DNA from: Candidatus Nitrosomarinus catalina
Lineage (GTDB): Archaea; Thermoproteota; Nitrososphaeria; Nitrososphaerales; Nitrosopumilaceae
Assembly: GCF_002156965.1 (NCBI RefSeq)
Contig: NZ_CP021324.1
Coordinates: 694,681-758,680, forward strand
Length of the DNA: 64,000 nucleotides
Reading direction: 5' to 3'
This document shows, one piece after another, positions 25,994 to 34,319 of the stretch (positions within the stretch are counted from its first letter, which is position 1; every line of letters begins with the position of its first letter). The notes under the pieces were generated by a model. The model was not told the DNA's origin, searched no databases, and was given only the letters and a program-made list of their open reading frames with translations. The position numbers and the translations under genes are program-made.

Positions 25994-26581
25994 TTAATTT
26001 AAAAAATTCAATATTTTTTCTTCAATTAATCCAGATTCATAATCATCAGATGTGAATAAAATAGTCTCCATATCAAATAATTTTGCAACATCCAAATTTT
26101 CTTGTTTATCATCAATGAATAAGATATTTTGAGAAGATATTTGGTCACAAACATGTTCATAAATTTCAGGGTTGGGTTTGGACATTTGTAACAAATTTGA
26201 ATAAAAGTGATAGTCAAACTCCTTTAACAGATGTTTTTGGACATTAGTAGAAGTTTCAGGAGTTAAATTTGACAGTATACCTATTGAATGACCATGGTTC
26301 TGAAGAGATTTTGCAAATGTTAAGAATTTAGTATTAATGCTGGATTTTTTTAAAAAAGTTTTACTAATAATTTTTTTATCAATATCATTATTTGAGCCAA
26401 GAACTATGTCCCAAAATTCACTTTCATTAATTTTAGACTCAAATAAACTGCAAAGATTATCATTAAATTTTGATTTTATTTCATTAAACGGTTTACCCAT
26501 TTGTGATGAGATTTCATCATATAACCAATCATCATTCCAATTTATTAAAACACCCCCAAGATCAAATAAAACAGTCTTCAC
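25994..26581 (-). CDS. HAD-family hydrolase
   Basis: 195 residues from a GTG start. Motif I is LFDLGGVLIN (nucleophile Asp7 with DxGG, typical of HAD-IA), motif II is GILSNLTPE, motif III Lys in SKPNPEIY and motif IV IDDKQENL. A complete haloacid-dehalogenase-type phosphatase; substrate not predictable. The region upstream of the start carries a TTAGCACTA word (26632). Confidence 0.88.
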   Translation of the reverse strand: MKTVLFDLGGVLINWNDDWLYDEISSQMGKPFNEIKSKFNDNLCSLFESKINESEFWDIVLGSNNDIDKKIISKTFLKKSSINTKFLTFAKSLQNHGHSIGILSNLTPETSTNVQKHLLKEFDYHFYSNLLQMSKPNPEIYEHVCDQISSQNILFIDDKQENLDVAKLFDMETILFTSDDYESGLIEEKILNFLN

Positions 26582-26631
26582 AAAAATTTTTAAATTTATT
26601 ATTAATTAAAGAATTTAAAAAAAATAATTAT

Positions 26632-26640
26632 TTAGCACTA
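26632..26640. promoter_or_regulatory. TTAGCACTA element upstream of HAD gene
   Basis: TTAGCACTA on the plus strand, 51 bp upstream of the minus-strand GTG start at 26581. The spacing matches the other copies, but the orientation relative to the gene is reversed. The arms TAG..CTA are palindromic, so orientation may matter little. Confidence 0.4.
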
Positions 26641-26650
26641 TGAATTAAGA

Positions 26651-27148
26651 TTATTTTTCAGTTAATTTTTGTAATAACTTGTCAATCTCATGTAAAGCTA
26701 GCTTATCTCTACCAATAACATCAAATTTCTGCAAAATAGATTCAAACAAATCCTCTTCCTCAATTTGTTCATGAACAAACCATTCAAGGAAAATACTAGT
26801 TCTATGATCATTTTCATTTTGAGCAGTATCGATAATTTTATCAATAGATTTCGTTACTTTTTGCTCATTTTGTAATGATGTCTTAAACACTTGCTCCAAA
26901 GATTTCATATTTTGTTTAGGTTTCTCAATTGAAGGTATTACAGTATGAATTTTAAGATCATTAAGGTATTGAATGATCTTAAGCATATGATCTCGCTCTT
27001 CTGTTGAGTGATGTTGAAAAAAGGATGATGCACCATCATATCCATTGACTTTACACCAAGATGATATGTACAGATAATAATTTGATGCATTTGCTTCCAT
27101 GGCTATTTGATCATGAAGTAAATTCAATATTTTTTTAGAAATTTTCAT
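26651..27148 (-). CDS. ferritin
   Basis: Iron-storage four-helix bundle protein, 165 residues, cytoplasmic. Ferroxidase ligands are visible: Glu18 (AMEANAS), Glu51 and His54 (TEERDHM), and the later FVHEQIEEEDLF helix with further Glu/Gln ligands. It is similar in length to FtnA. ATG start. It follows the microprotein region with about 75 bp; probably its own transcript. Role: iron storage and protection from Fenton chemistry. Confidence 0.95.
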   Translation of the reverse strand: MKISKKILNLLHDQIAMEANASNYYLYISSWCKVNGYDGASSFFQHHSTEERDHMLKIIQYLNDLKIHTVIPSIEKPKQNMKSLEQVFKTSLQNEQKVTKSIDKIIDTAQNENDHRTSIFLEWFVHEQIEEEDLFESILQKFDVIGRDKLALHEIDKLLQKLTEK

Positions 27149-27224
27149 ACTTCATCTTAAATTTAATTGAATTTAAGGAATTCGAAATGAAAATAAAAAA
27201 ATAAAATGAACATTTAGTAAAAGT

Positions 27225-27317
27225 ATGGAACTAATGGAAATAGCAATACCTGCATTAATCATTTCAGCTGTAGGAATTATGGTAGGTACAAGAATTTGGA
27301 TTATGTTTAGAAAATGA
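27225..27317 (+). CDS. single-helix membrane microprotein, 30 residues
   Basis: ATG to TGA, 30 residues: MELMEIAIPALIISAVGIMV then GTRIWIMFRK. One hydrophobic helix followed by a basic tail, so probably an inserted protein with the C-terminus inside. It lies in the 400-bp gap between the ferritin start and the gene at 27545, next to a second such frame at 27403. Confidence 0.45.
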   Translation: MELMEIAIPALIISAVGIMVGTRIWIMFRK

Positions 27318-27402
27318 CTAAAAAGTAATTATATCAAATTACCACTATGTCATTTTACAAAAACAAGTAAAATATAACAAAAAATGTACTATATGATACA
27401 GA

Positions 27403-27480
27403 ATGGATAATGCAAAAATTGCTTTGATTTCAGGATTTGTTACAGTAGTGGTATTGTCTATTTCATTACTGTTTATCTAA
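27403..27480 (+). CDS. single-helix membrane microprotein, 25 residues
   Basis: ATG to TAA, 25 residues: MDNAKIAL, then ISGFVTVVVLSISLLFI. A single transmembrane helix, same size and layout as the frame at 1120. Situated 85 bp after the microprotein at 27225. Function unknown. Confidence 0.45.
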   Translation: MDNAKIALISGFVTVVVLSISLLFI

Positions 27481-27544
27481 GAATTTTTAAAAAACAAATA
27501 AAAAATTCCAGTACATTTGTTTACTAGTAATTAATGGAAATATT

Positions 27545-27865
27545 ATGAGAAAGACATTAGGGGATTATAATATTGAAAAATCATCTTCTTCTGATGTAAA
27601 TAATATCAATTGGTCACAAAAAAAATCTAGTGAAGATAAAAAACCTAAAAAGAAAAAAATTGTTAAAAAAAGTCAAATTCCTTCAGGAACAAACATTATT
27701 TATAAAAAAACAGAGGATGAGAAAGCAGTTTCTAAAAAAATAGTAAAAATAACTAACGAGCAAAATTCTGATAAATCTAAAGAAACAACTGGTAAAAGAT
27801 TTGAAAATAAAGATTCATCGTTAGGACAAGTTAAAGAAAGATCATATAAGAGACCTGGAAGGTAG
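27545..27865 (+). CDS. Lys/Ser-rich disordered protein, 106 residues
   Basis: A highly basic, low-complexity protein (many KKK and SS runs) with no recognisable domain, predicted disordered. It lies 65 bp upstream of trpA. ATG start. May bind nucleic acid by charge; that is only composition-based. Confidence 0.5.
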   Translation: MRKTLGDYNIEKSSSSDVNNINWSQKKSSEDKKPKKKKIVKKSQIPSGTNIIYKKTEDEKAVSKKIVKITNEQNSDKSKETTGKRFENKDSSLGQVKERSYKRPGR

Positions 27866-27930
27866 ACATCAAAAACAAGGTAACACTGAAACAGTTTTAA
27901 TAAATAAAAAAAATTGAAGAATCAAAGAAA

Positions 27931-28734
27931 ATGTCAAGAATCAAAGAAAAATTTGAAGAGTTAGAAAAACGAAATGAAAAAGCATTGATTTCATATATTA
28001 TGTTAGGATTTCCAAATGAAAAATCTACAATGTCCACCATCAGAGGATTAGTTAAAGGTGGAGTGGACATAATAGAGATAGGATTCCCATTTTCAGATCC
28101 TTTAGCTGATGGCCCAGTAATTCAAAATGCAAGTACAATTTCACTTCAAAAAGGCACAAACGTTTCAAAATTTTTTAGCACCGTAAAAAAAATTCGTAAA
28201 GAAACAGAAATTCCACTTGTATTAATGACATATACCAATATCTTACATCGTATGGGATATGAAAAATTCATCAAAGATGCAAAGAATGCAGGCATAGATG
28301 GATTTATCCTTCCAGATATGTCATTTGAAGAATCAAAGGATTACATAGATGCGGCAAAGAATAATGCAGATACAATATTTTTAATTTCACCAAATACAAC
28401 TAAAACTAGAATTGATAAAATTTCTAAGATTTCTACAGGGTTTCTGTACCTAGTAGCAGTATTTGGAACTACAGGGGTGAAAACAAGTATCAAAAATTAC
28501 ACATTAAAATCAATCAAAAATGTAAAAAAACAAACCAAAGGTAAAATTCCTGTTGGGATTGGGTTTGGAGTTTCAACTCCTGAGGATGTAAAAAAATACA
28601 TCAAAGCTGGCGCAGATGCAGTAATTGTAGGAAGTGCATATCTGAAATTAATTGAGAAAACAAAACCTACACAACTAGAATCAAAAATTGCATCATTTAC
28701 AAAGAGTCTAAAAAAACAAACGGTCATTGAATAA
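27931..28734 (+). CDS. trpA: tryptophan synthase alpha chain
   Basis: Cleaves indole-3-glycerol phosphate to indole. 267 residues, TIM barrel. Catalytic Glu49 (IIEIGFPFSDP) and Asp60 (PLADGP) are at the same numbers as in the Salmonella enzyme; the GFGVSTPEDV and GADAVIVGSA phosphate loops are present. The gene is about 20 kb from the rest of the trp genes and lies 57 bp upstream of pyrG on the same strand. Confidence 0.96.
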   Translation: MSRIKEKFEELEKRNEKALISYIMLGFPNEKSTMSTIRGLVKGGVDIIEIGFPFSDPLADGPVIQNASTISLQKGTNVSKFFSTVKKIRKETEIPLVLMTYTNILHRMGYEKFIKDAKNAGIDGFILPDMSFEESKDYIDAAKNNADTIFLISPNTTKTRIDKISKISTGFLYLVAVFGTTGVKTSIKNYTLKSIKNVKKQTKGKIPVGIGFGVSTPEDVKKYIKAGADAVIVGSAYLKLIEKTKPTQLESKIASFTKSLKKQTVIE

Positions 28735-28791
28735 TTAGTTACTAGTCACATCATACAAAACATACAAAAACTAGATGTTTATTTCAATAAT

Positions 28792-30390
28792 GTGCAGACG
28801 AAGTTTATTTTTGTCACTGGAGGAGTTATGTCTGGCCTTGGAAAAGGAGTAACAACTTCATCGATTGCCAAATTATTACAATTATCAGATCAAAAAGTAT
28901 CATGTATCAAAATTGATCCGTATCTAAATTATGATGCAGGGACCATGAATCCTGTAGCACATGGGGAAGTTTTCGTTACTGATGATGGAGGAGAATGTGA
29001 CATGGATATTGGAAATTATGAAAGATTTCTCAATCAAGACATATCAAAAGATCACAACATTACCACTGCTCAAGTTTATTCATCAGTAATAGAGGCTGAA
29101 CGCAAAGGAGAATATCTAGGAGCATGTGTACAAATAATTCCACATGTAACAGATGAAATCAAAAACAGGATTAGAAAAGTTGCCGAAGATGAAAAATTAG
29201 ACTTCTTAATTGTGGAATGTGGGGGAACAGTAGGAGACATTGAATCGCTTCCATTTTTAGAGGCATTAAGACAAATGAGAGTAGAAGAAGGCCCACAAGG
29301 AGTTATTTTTGTTCATGTTACATTAGCACCTTCATTAGACGTAGTAGGGGAGCAAAAAACAAAACCAACACAACATAGCGTTCAGGAATTAAGAAGAATA
29401 GGAATTCAAGCAGACTTTTTGGCAGTAAGATGTACAAAGCAATTAGAGGAAAAAACTAAGAAAAAAATTGCCATGTTTACCAATGTAACAACTAGTGATG
29501 TATTGTCCTGTCATGATGCAAAATCAATTTTTGAAGTTCCTCAGATGCTTTATGATCAAGGAATAATGGATTCAATATTTACAAAATTTGGAATAGTTGG
29601 AATGGTTAATGCATCAGCAAACTGGGACAAATGGAACGAAATAGCACAAAACATGGTAAATCATGAAGAACAACAAGTCAGAATTGCAATGGTTGGAAAA
29701 TACGTTACATTAGCAGACAGCTATGTTAGTGTGAATCACGCATTGAAACATGCAGGGGCATCAATTGGAAAATCAATCAAAATTGATTGGATAGATTCAG
29801 AATCAATCACAGATTATAATCAACTATCAGATTATGATGGAATTTTAGTTCCAGGAGGATTTGGAACAAGGGGATCAGAAGGAATTATTCAAACTGCAAA
29901 TTATGCAAGAGAAAAAAACATACCATATCTAGGAATATGTTTTGGATTTCAATTAGCCGCAATAGCATTTGGTAGAAGTGTTCTAAGTTTAGAAGATGCG
30001 AATTCCACAGAAATTAATGCAAATACAAAAAATCCAATTGTAGACTTACTACCTGAACAAAAAGATGTATCAGATATGGGCGGTTCACTAAGATTAGGTG
30101 CAAATGAAGTAATCATAAAATCAAATACAAACGCTCATAGAATTTACAATTCAGAGTCAATCAGTAAGCGTCATAGACATAGATATGAAATCAATAAAGA
30201 GTACATTCCAGAGTTTGAGAAAAACGGATTGATATTTTCAGCAGATAGTGACAACGGTAAAAGAATGGAAATGTTAGAAATTCCAGATCATAAATTCTAC
30301 TTAGGAGTACAATTCCATCCTGAGTTTAACAGCAGACCGGGATTCCCTGAAGAAGCATTTTCAGCATTTATCAAAGCAGCATCAAATTAA
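28792..30390 (+). CDS. pyrG: CTP synthase
   Basis: Makes CTP from UTP, ATP and glutamine. 532 residues from a GTG start. N-terminal synthase domain with FVTGGVMSGLGKGVTTSSIA and the CDMDIGNYERF block; C-terminal glutaminase domain with YLGICFGFQLA (Cys nucleophile) and QFHPEFNSRP (His-Glu). Complete. It converges with the NAD kinase gene, 3 bp between stops. Confidence 0.97.
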   Translation: MQTKFIFVTGGVMSGLGKGVTTSSIAKLLQLSDQKVSCIKIDPYLNYDAGTMNPVAHGEVFVTDDGGECDMDIGNYERFLNQDISKDHNITTAQVYSSVIEAERKGEYLGACVQIIPHVTDEIKNRIRKVAEDEKLDFLIVECGGTVGDIESLPFLEALRQMRVEEGPQGVIFVHVTLAPSLDVVGEQKTKPTQHSVQELRRIGIQADFLAVRCTKQLEEKTKKKIAMFTNVTTSDVLSCHDAKSIFEVPQMLYDQGIMDSIFTKFGIVGMVNASANWDKWNEIAQNMVNHEEQQVRIAMVGKYVTLADSYVSVNHALKHAGASIGKSIKIDWIDSESITDYNQLSDYDGILVPGGFGTRGSEGIIQTANYAREKNIPYLGICFGFQLAAIAFGRSVLSLEDANSTEINANTKNPIVDLLPEQKDVSDMGGSLRLGANEVIIKSNTNAHRIYNSESISKRHRHRYEINKEYIPEFEKNGLIFSADSDNGKRMEMLEIPDHKFYLGVQFHPEFNSRPGFPEEAFSAFIKAASN

Positions 30391-30393
30391 GAA

Positions 30394-31392
30394 TCATTCA
30401 ATTTTTGAAATTTCATAAATTTTTTGCCGTGCATCTCTAATCGAGACTTTCTTTTTTACATAACCCTTCTTGAGTAAGTGGCTCAATGCCAATCTAACAG
30501 TTCTATCAGGAAGTAGTGTTTTGTTTGCCAAGTCCTTTTGTGTTAATTCACCCTCATACTCTAACGTTTTTAGTAATAATTTGGAGCTAGGTGGCATGCT
30601 CAATAGATCTTCAGCAAGATGAACTTTTTTTGCCAGTGCAGAGATTCCAGTAGTATCTTTTTTTAATCGAATAATCTTTGCAGGAGGAATAAATTTGGAG
30701 CACTCAACTGTCTTTTTCACTTTGTATCTATCCAACCCATCCAAGACAACTTCACAATGCAATCTAGCAGAGATATCATCAATTTCAATAAAACTTGAAT
30801 TTGAAACAATTATCGGTCTTCTTGTTACATCAAGTGAATTTACTGAAATAATTTCAAAGACAGCAGAATCTTGAAACAATACAGGTCCTCCAACAGACAT
30901 CGAATATGCAGAAGAACCAATAGGAGTAGAAACAATTATTCCATCACCATTATCATGCCATACCTCATCACCATTAACACGCAAAGTATGTTCCATCAAC
31001 ATTGCACTTTTAGAAGAAAATACTGCAACATCATTTAAAACTGGATAAACATTTTTTCCATCAATTTTAACACCAAGTCTTGGAACTTCTTCAATACTGA
31101 AATTTTGTTTTTTTAAAATTTCAACATAAGAAGAAAACTCTTTTAATTCTATTTGAGCTAAAAATCCACTTGATTCACCTTCATTAATTCCCAATACAGG
31201 AGATGTTGCATCAAAAGTTCTATGGAAATAATTTCGAACTCCCTTATCCCCGCCTAAAACAATAATACAATCAGCATGTTTATTTTTAGATTTTGTAATA
31301 GTAAATGAATCAATATCACATGAATTCAATATTTTTTTGATGGTTTTAGAAGCAACTTCTGAAGTTCCAGAACCATAAATACCAATTTGCAT
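30394..31392 (-). CDS. NAD kinase with C-terminal winged helix
   Basis: 332 residues. The first about 260 are an ATP/NAD kinase: VLGGDKGVRNYF (GGD), LGINEGESSGFL, and SPIGSSAYSMSVGGP, the last two being signature blocks of NadK. Residues about 265-332 (LLLKTLEYEGELTQKDLANKTLL ... LSHLLKKGYVKKK) form a helix-turn-helix with wing. NadK normally ends before this point, so it is a fusion with a DNA-binding-type domain. ATG start. It makes NADP and may sense or regulate; the latter is inference. Confidence 0.88.
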   Translation of the reverse strand: MQIGIYGSGTSEVASKTIKKILNSCDIDSFTITKSKNKHADCIIVLGGDKGVRNYFHRTFDATSPVLGINEGESSGFLAQIELKEFSSYVEILKKQNFSIEEVPRLGVKIDGKNVYPVLNDVAVFSSKSAMLMEHTLRVNGDEVWHDNGDGIIVSTPIGSSAYSMSVGGPVLFQDSAVFEIISVNSLDVTRRPIIVSNSSFIEIDDISARLHCEVVLDGLDRYKVKKTVECSKFIPPAKIIRLKKDTTGISALAKKVHLAEDLLSMPPSSKLLLKTLEYEGELTQKDLANKTLLPDRTVRLALSHLLKKGYVKKKVSIRDARQKIYEISKIE

Positions 31393-31432
31393 TAGTGTAC
31401 AAATCCTACATAAAGAATAAAAGAATGATGCA

Positions 31433-32305
31433 TCATAAATCTCGAAAATCCACTAGATTATAAAAATAGGATGCATTGTTTTCTACATCACCTTTTTTAG
31501 GAATTTTTTGCAATCCCACATTATTTGATTCAAGTGCTGCCTGTGCAGAGCCTGCAGCAAAACAAAATGCCCACAAAAAATCCTTTTCTTTAATCATGGT
31601 ACAAGTAAATGTAGAACAAAAAATATCTCCAATTCCAGTAGTATCATGAACATGTTTATTTGGTAATTTTAAAGAGTAAACTCTATTTTTTATTAAAATT
31701 GAGACATCGGTTTTGTTAGTCAATATCACATGCTCAATTCCTTTTTTTTGTAACGCTAACATCATTTCATCATGGGAACCGTCGACAATATTTTGTCCCT
31801 CCTCAGGATTTATTTTAATTGCATCTACGTTTGCTAAATCAAGATTAGTTTTTTGAAGAAAAACATTGTTTTCAGAATCCTTTTGTCTCAAAAATCCCTG
31901 AGGATCAACAAATAAAAAATTAGAATTTTGTTTAATTTTCTTAAAGACATCTTGAGAAATTTCATGAAAGATTGGACTAACAATATGTGCATCTGCATTA
32001 ACATCAGAATATTCTATTGGTTCACATTCATTGGCAATTTTTAGAGTTCTATCACTACCAGTAATGGAGATAGAAAACTTGGTAGTATTTTTAGCAGAAT
32101 CAGGATTGATTAAATTAATTTTTTTCTCAACCAAATATTGTTTTGCAAAATCAGCACCATATTTTGTAAAAAGATCAACATCAAATTTTAACTCGCGAGC
32201 CATCAATCCACAGTAAGATGCAGCTCCTCCAATTTGCTCATATGAATTTCCTGCAATCGAAATAGTATCTAACGCACAATGTGAATAAATTGCTAATTTT
32301 TTCAT
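31433..32305 (-). CDS. PfkB-family carbohydrate/nucleoside kinase
   Basis: 290 residues. The N-terminal QIGGAASYCGLMARELKFDV block replaces the usual GG-x-A-N motif, and the C-terminal HDTTGIGDIFCSTF carries the catalytic Asp in the DTTGxGD signature. A ribokinase-like fold kinase; substrate unknown. ATG start; next to the NAD kinase gene with a 40-bp gap and the same strand, so perhaps co-transcribed. Confidence 0.88.
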   Translation of the reverse strand: MKKLAIYSHCALDTISIAGNSYEQIGGAASYCGLMARELKFDVDLFTKYGADFAKQYLVEKKINLINPDSAKNTTKFSISITGSDRTLKIANECEPIEYSDVNADAHIVSPIFHEISQDVFKKIKQNSNFLFVDPQGFLRQKDSENNVFLQKTNLDLANVDAIKINPEEGQNIVDGSHDEMMLALQKKGIEHVILTNKTDVSILIKNRVYSLKLPNKHVHDTTGIGDIFCSTFTCTMIKEKDFLWAFCFAAGSAQAALESNNVGLQKIPKKGDVENNASYFYNLVDFRDL

Positions 32306-32331
32306 TTTTTTAGTTTTTAGATATAGTAGAT

Positions 32332-32448
32332 TTAGTTTTTTGCATTTTCTTTGTCAAAACAATCACCACATAGAATAACTCCTTTAGAAAGACGCAATTT
32401 TACACCAGAACTGAAACAGACATGACATAACCCCTCCAACTTAACCAC
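32332..32448 (-). CDS. small CxxC-CxxC protein, 38 residues
   Basis: From a GTG at 32448: 38 residues with GLCHVCFSSG and, 16 residues after the first pair, ILCGDCFDKEN. Two CxxC pairs form a classic minimal zinc ribbon. It lies 26 bp upstream of the PfkB gene on the same strand. Its layout resembles the protein at 11001. Start codon uncertain (a TTG three codons later is possible). Confidence 0.6.
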   Translation of the reverse strand: MVKLEGLCHVCFSSGVKLRLSKGVILCGDCFDKENAKN

Positions 32449-32566
32449 AGATCGTAAGTCAAACTAGAATTAAAGGATGAAGTAAATATTATCAAAAATC
32501 TAGGTATAAAATTAGGATTTTTAGTAAATTCTACAAGATTATAAGTAGGCTAAATGGCTGGAATTC

Positions 32567-32854
32567 ATGCCACTTAAGCGTGCAAGTAGAGGTCGTACAA
32601 AAGGAGGAAAAGGCTCTTCAGGAACAGTTCAATGTACAAACTGTGGACAAACAGTTCCAAAAGATAAAGCCAAAAAAGTCACTTCCAAATTGAACCTCGT
32701 CGAACACACATTAGCAAAAGAATTGAGAGCACAAGGCGCATACATTGCATCACCAACAGTTTTGAAACATTACTGTATTTCATGTGCAATTCATTTTAAA
32801 ATTCTTAAAATTAGATCTGAAGACAACAGAAGAAAACGCGGTAAACTCCGATAG
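32567..32854 (+). CDS. rps26e: ribosomal protein S26e
   Basis: 95 residues. The basic RTKGGKGSSGTVQCTNCGQ start, the CxxC (CTNC) and the later HYCISCAIHFKILKIRS block with a second CxxC are those of S26e, a small-subunit protein shared by eukaryotes and some archaea. ATG start preceded by AT-rich promoter DNA. Presence of S26e supports the thaumarchaeal/crenarchaeal affiliation. Confidence 0.95.
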   Translation: MPLKRASRGRTKGGKGSSGTVQCTNCGQTVPKDKAKKVTSKLNLVEHTLAKELRAQGAYIASPTVLKHYCISCAIHFKILKIRSEDNRRKRGKLR

Positions 32855-32856
32855 TA

Positions 32857-33450
32857 TTATTCAGAAATATTTTTTGCAGTGTAAATCATTCTTTGTATCA
32901 ATGTAATGCCAGCTATTATCACTACAATAACAACTGCATAATCCATAAAACCAATAATTCCAACTATTGCAATTACTAATAGTCTTTCAGCTCTTTCACC
33001 AATTCCAATTCCTTGAAGTTTGATGTTAATTAAATCGGATTTTGCTCTAGCGTAACTAACTAACAAAGACAAAGTTATTGCAAGTAATACAAGATAGGGT
33101 TCTGCATATCCACCAACTAAAATTCCTAAAAAGATTGCAACTTCAGAAATTTTATCAAACATTGAATCAAGATATTCACCTTTTTTAGAAGTCTTGCCAG
33201 TTACTCTTGCAACCTGACCATCAACCATGTCAAAGAATCCTGAAACAAGTAACAAGATACCTCCAATAATTAATCCAAATTCCATACCCATTCCGTAAAC
33301 TACAGCAGAAGCTAATGCAATTACAAGTCCTACAACAGTCCAAAAGTTTGGAGACAATCCAGTTGCAGCAAATCCTTTTCCTACCTTTTCAAGGGCGGGA
33401 CGAAGAGATTCACGTAAATTATTTAACACAAAATACACCCAAAATACCAT
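32857..33450 (-). CDS. CDP-alcohol phosphatidyltransferase
   Basis: 197 residues, several membrane helices. The family motif D-G-x2-A-R-x8-G-x3-D-x3-D is intact: Asp74, Asp77-Gly78, Ala81-Arg82, Gly91, Asp95 and Asp99. Length and motif fit an enzyme attaching a polar head group (for example inositol phosphate) to CDP-archaeol. Specific head group not predictable. Convergent with rps26e, 2 bp between stops. Confidence 0.92.
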   Translation of the reverse strand: MVFWVYFVLNNLRESLRPALEKVGKGFAATGLSPNFWTVVGLVIALASAVVYGMGMEFGLIIGGILLLVSGFFDMVDGQVARVTGKTSKKGEYLDSMFDKISEVAIFLGILVGGYAEPYLVLLAITLSLLVSYARAKSDLINIKLQGIGIGERAERLLVIAIVGIIGFMDYAVVIVVIIAGITLIQRMIYTAKNISE

Positions 33451-33553
33451 CTAATAAAGTAGATTGTAGTAAACGAACCCATCTAACGACCAAATTAAGC
33501 AGAAAGTTTTAGAAATTCTTTTTCTGATTATCTTCATCACTAGTTAATTCTTG

Positions 33554-34216
33554 TTATTTGTTTCCAAGTTTATCAAGGCCGTCTTTGTCATATCCCTCTT
33601 CATTAAATGGGGTTCCAGTTGCCTTGTGATTTCCTTCTTTGTTGAATCCAGCAGTGTTAAACAAAGTATGAGTTACCAGGTGAGTGCCATCTTTATCAAA
33701 ATTATTTTTATCATATCCATTTTTATCATATCCATTTTTATCATATCCATTTTTGTTGAAGCCGTCTTTGTTGAAGCCGTCTTTGTTGAATGCAGTCCCA
33801 GTTTCATAATTTCCATCTTTGTTTAATCCAGCAGTGTTAAACAAAGTGCCAGTTGCTATGTGAATACCATCTTGATTATATCCACTCTTATCATATCCAT
33901 TTTTGTTGAAGCCATCTTTATCATATCCATTTTTGTTGAAGCCATCTTTGTTGAAACCATCCTCGTCAAATTCTGTTCCAGTTGATTTGTGATTTCCTTC
34001 TTTGTTGAATGCAGTCCCAGTTGCTTCATAATTTCCATCTTTGTTTAATCCAGCAGTATTAACCAAAGTGCCAGTTGCTATGTGAATACCCTTTTTATCA
34101 TAACCATTTCGATCATAACCATTTCTACTAAAACCATCTTTGTCATATCCCTCTTTGTCAAATTTTGTTCCAGTTGATTTGTGATATCCTTCTTTGTTGA
34201 AGCCATCTTTGCTCAT
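33554..34216 (-). CDS. tandem-repeat protein (DG-Asn/Tyr pentapeptide repeats)
   Basis: 220 residues made almost entirely of repeats. The basic unit is 5 residues, [DN]KDG[FY] or [DN]KNG[FY]. Larger blocks contain HIATGTL[FV]NTAGLNKDGN and AFNKEGNHKSTGT, and this composite pattern occurs three times. No signal peptide, membrane helix or cysteine. The repeated Asp-Lys-Asp-Gly resembles calcium-loop composition, but no true EF-hand is present. Likely a flexible or beta-solenoid-like protein; function unknown. ATG start; low complexity but a full-length frame. Confidence 0.75.
   Translation of the reverse strand: MSKDGFNKEGYHKSTGTKFDKEGYDKDGFSRNGYDRNGYDKKGIHIATGTLVNTAGLNKDGNYEATGTAFNKEGNHKSTGTEFDEDGFNKDGFNKNGYDKDGFNKNGYDKSGYNQDGIHIATGTLFNTAGLNKDGNYETGTAFNKDGFNKDGFNKNGYDKNGYDKNGYDKNNFDKDGTHLVTHTLFNTAGFNKEGNHKATGTPFNEEGYDKDGLDKLGNK
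33560..34205. repeat. coding tandem repeats of about 15 bp and longer
   Basis: The DNA of this gene carries many near-identical 15-bp units (for example TTTGTTGAAGCCATC and TATCATATCCATTTT) and longer composite units containing GTTAAACAAAGT. They encode the pentapeptide repeats. Such arrays expand and contract by slippage and recombination, so the copy number is probably variable between strains. Confidence 0.8.
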
Positions 34217-34319
34217 AACAGAATTTCATAAATTGGATTTAGTTAATGTAACTAATTACAAAATAATATAAAATATTTAAGATCTAGGCATAAAATAATG
34301 ATAATTATTGAAAAATAAA

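Noticed and set aside
33560-34205. CRISPR array
   Set aside because: The repeats are coding, have no unique spacers of constant length, and lie in one open frame.
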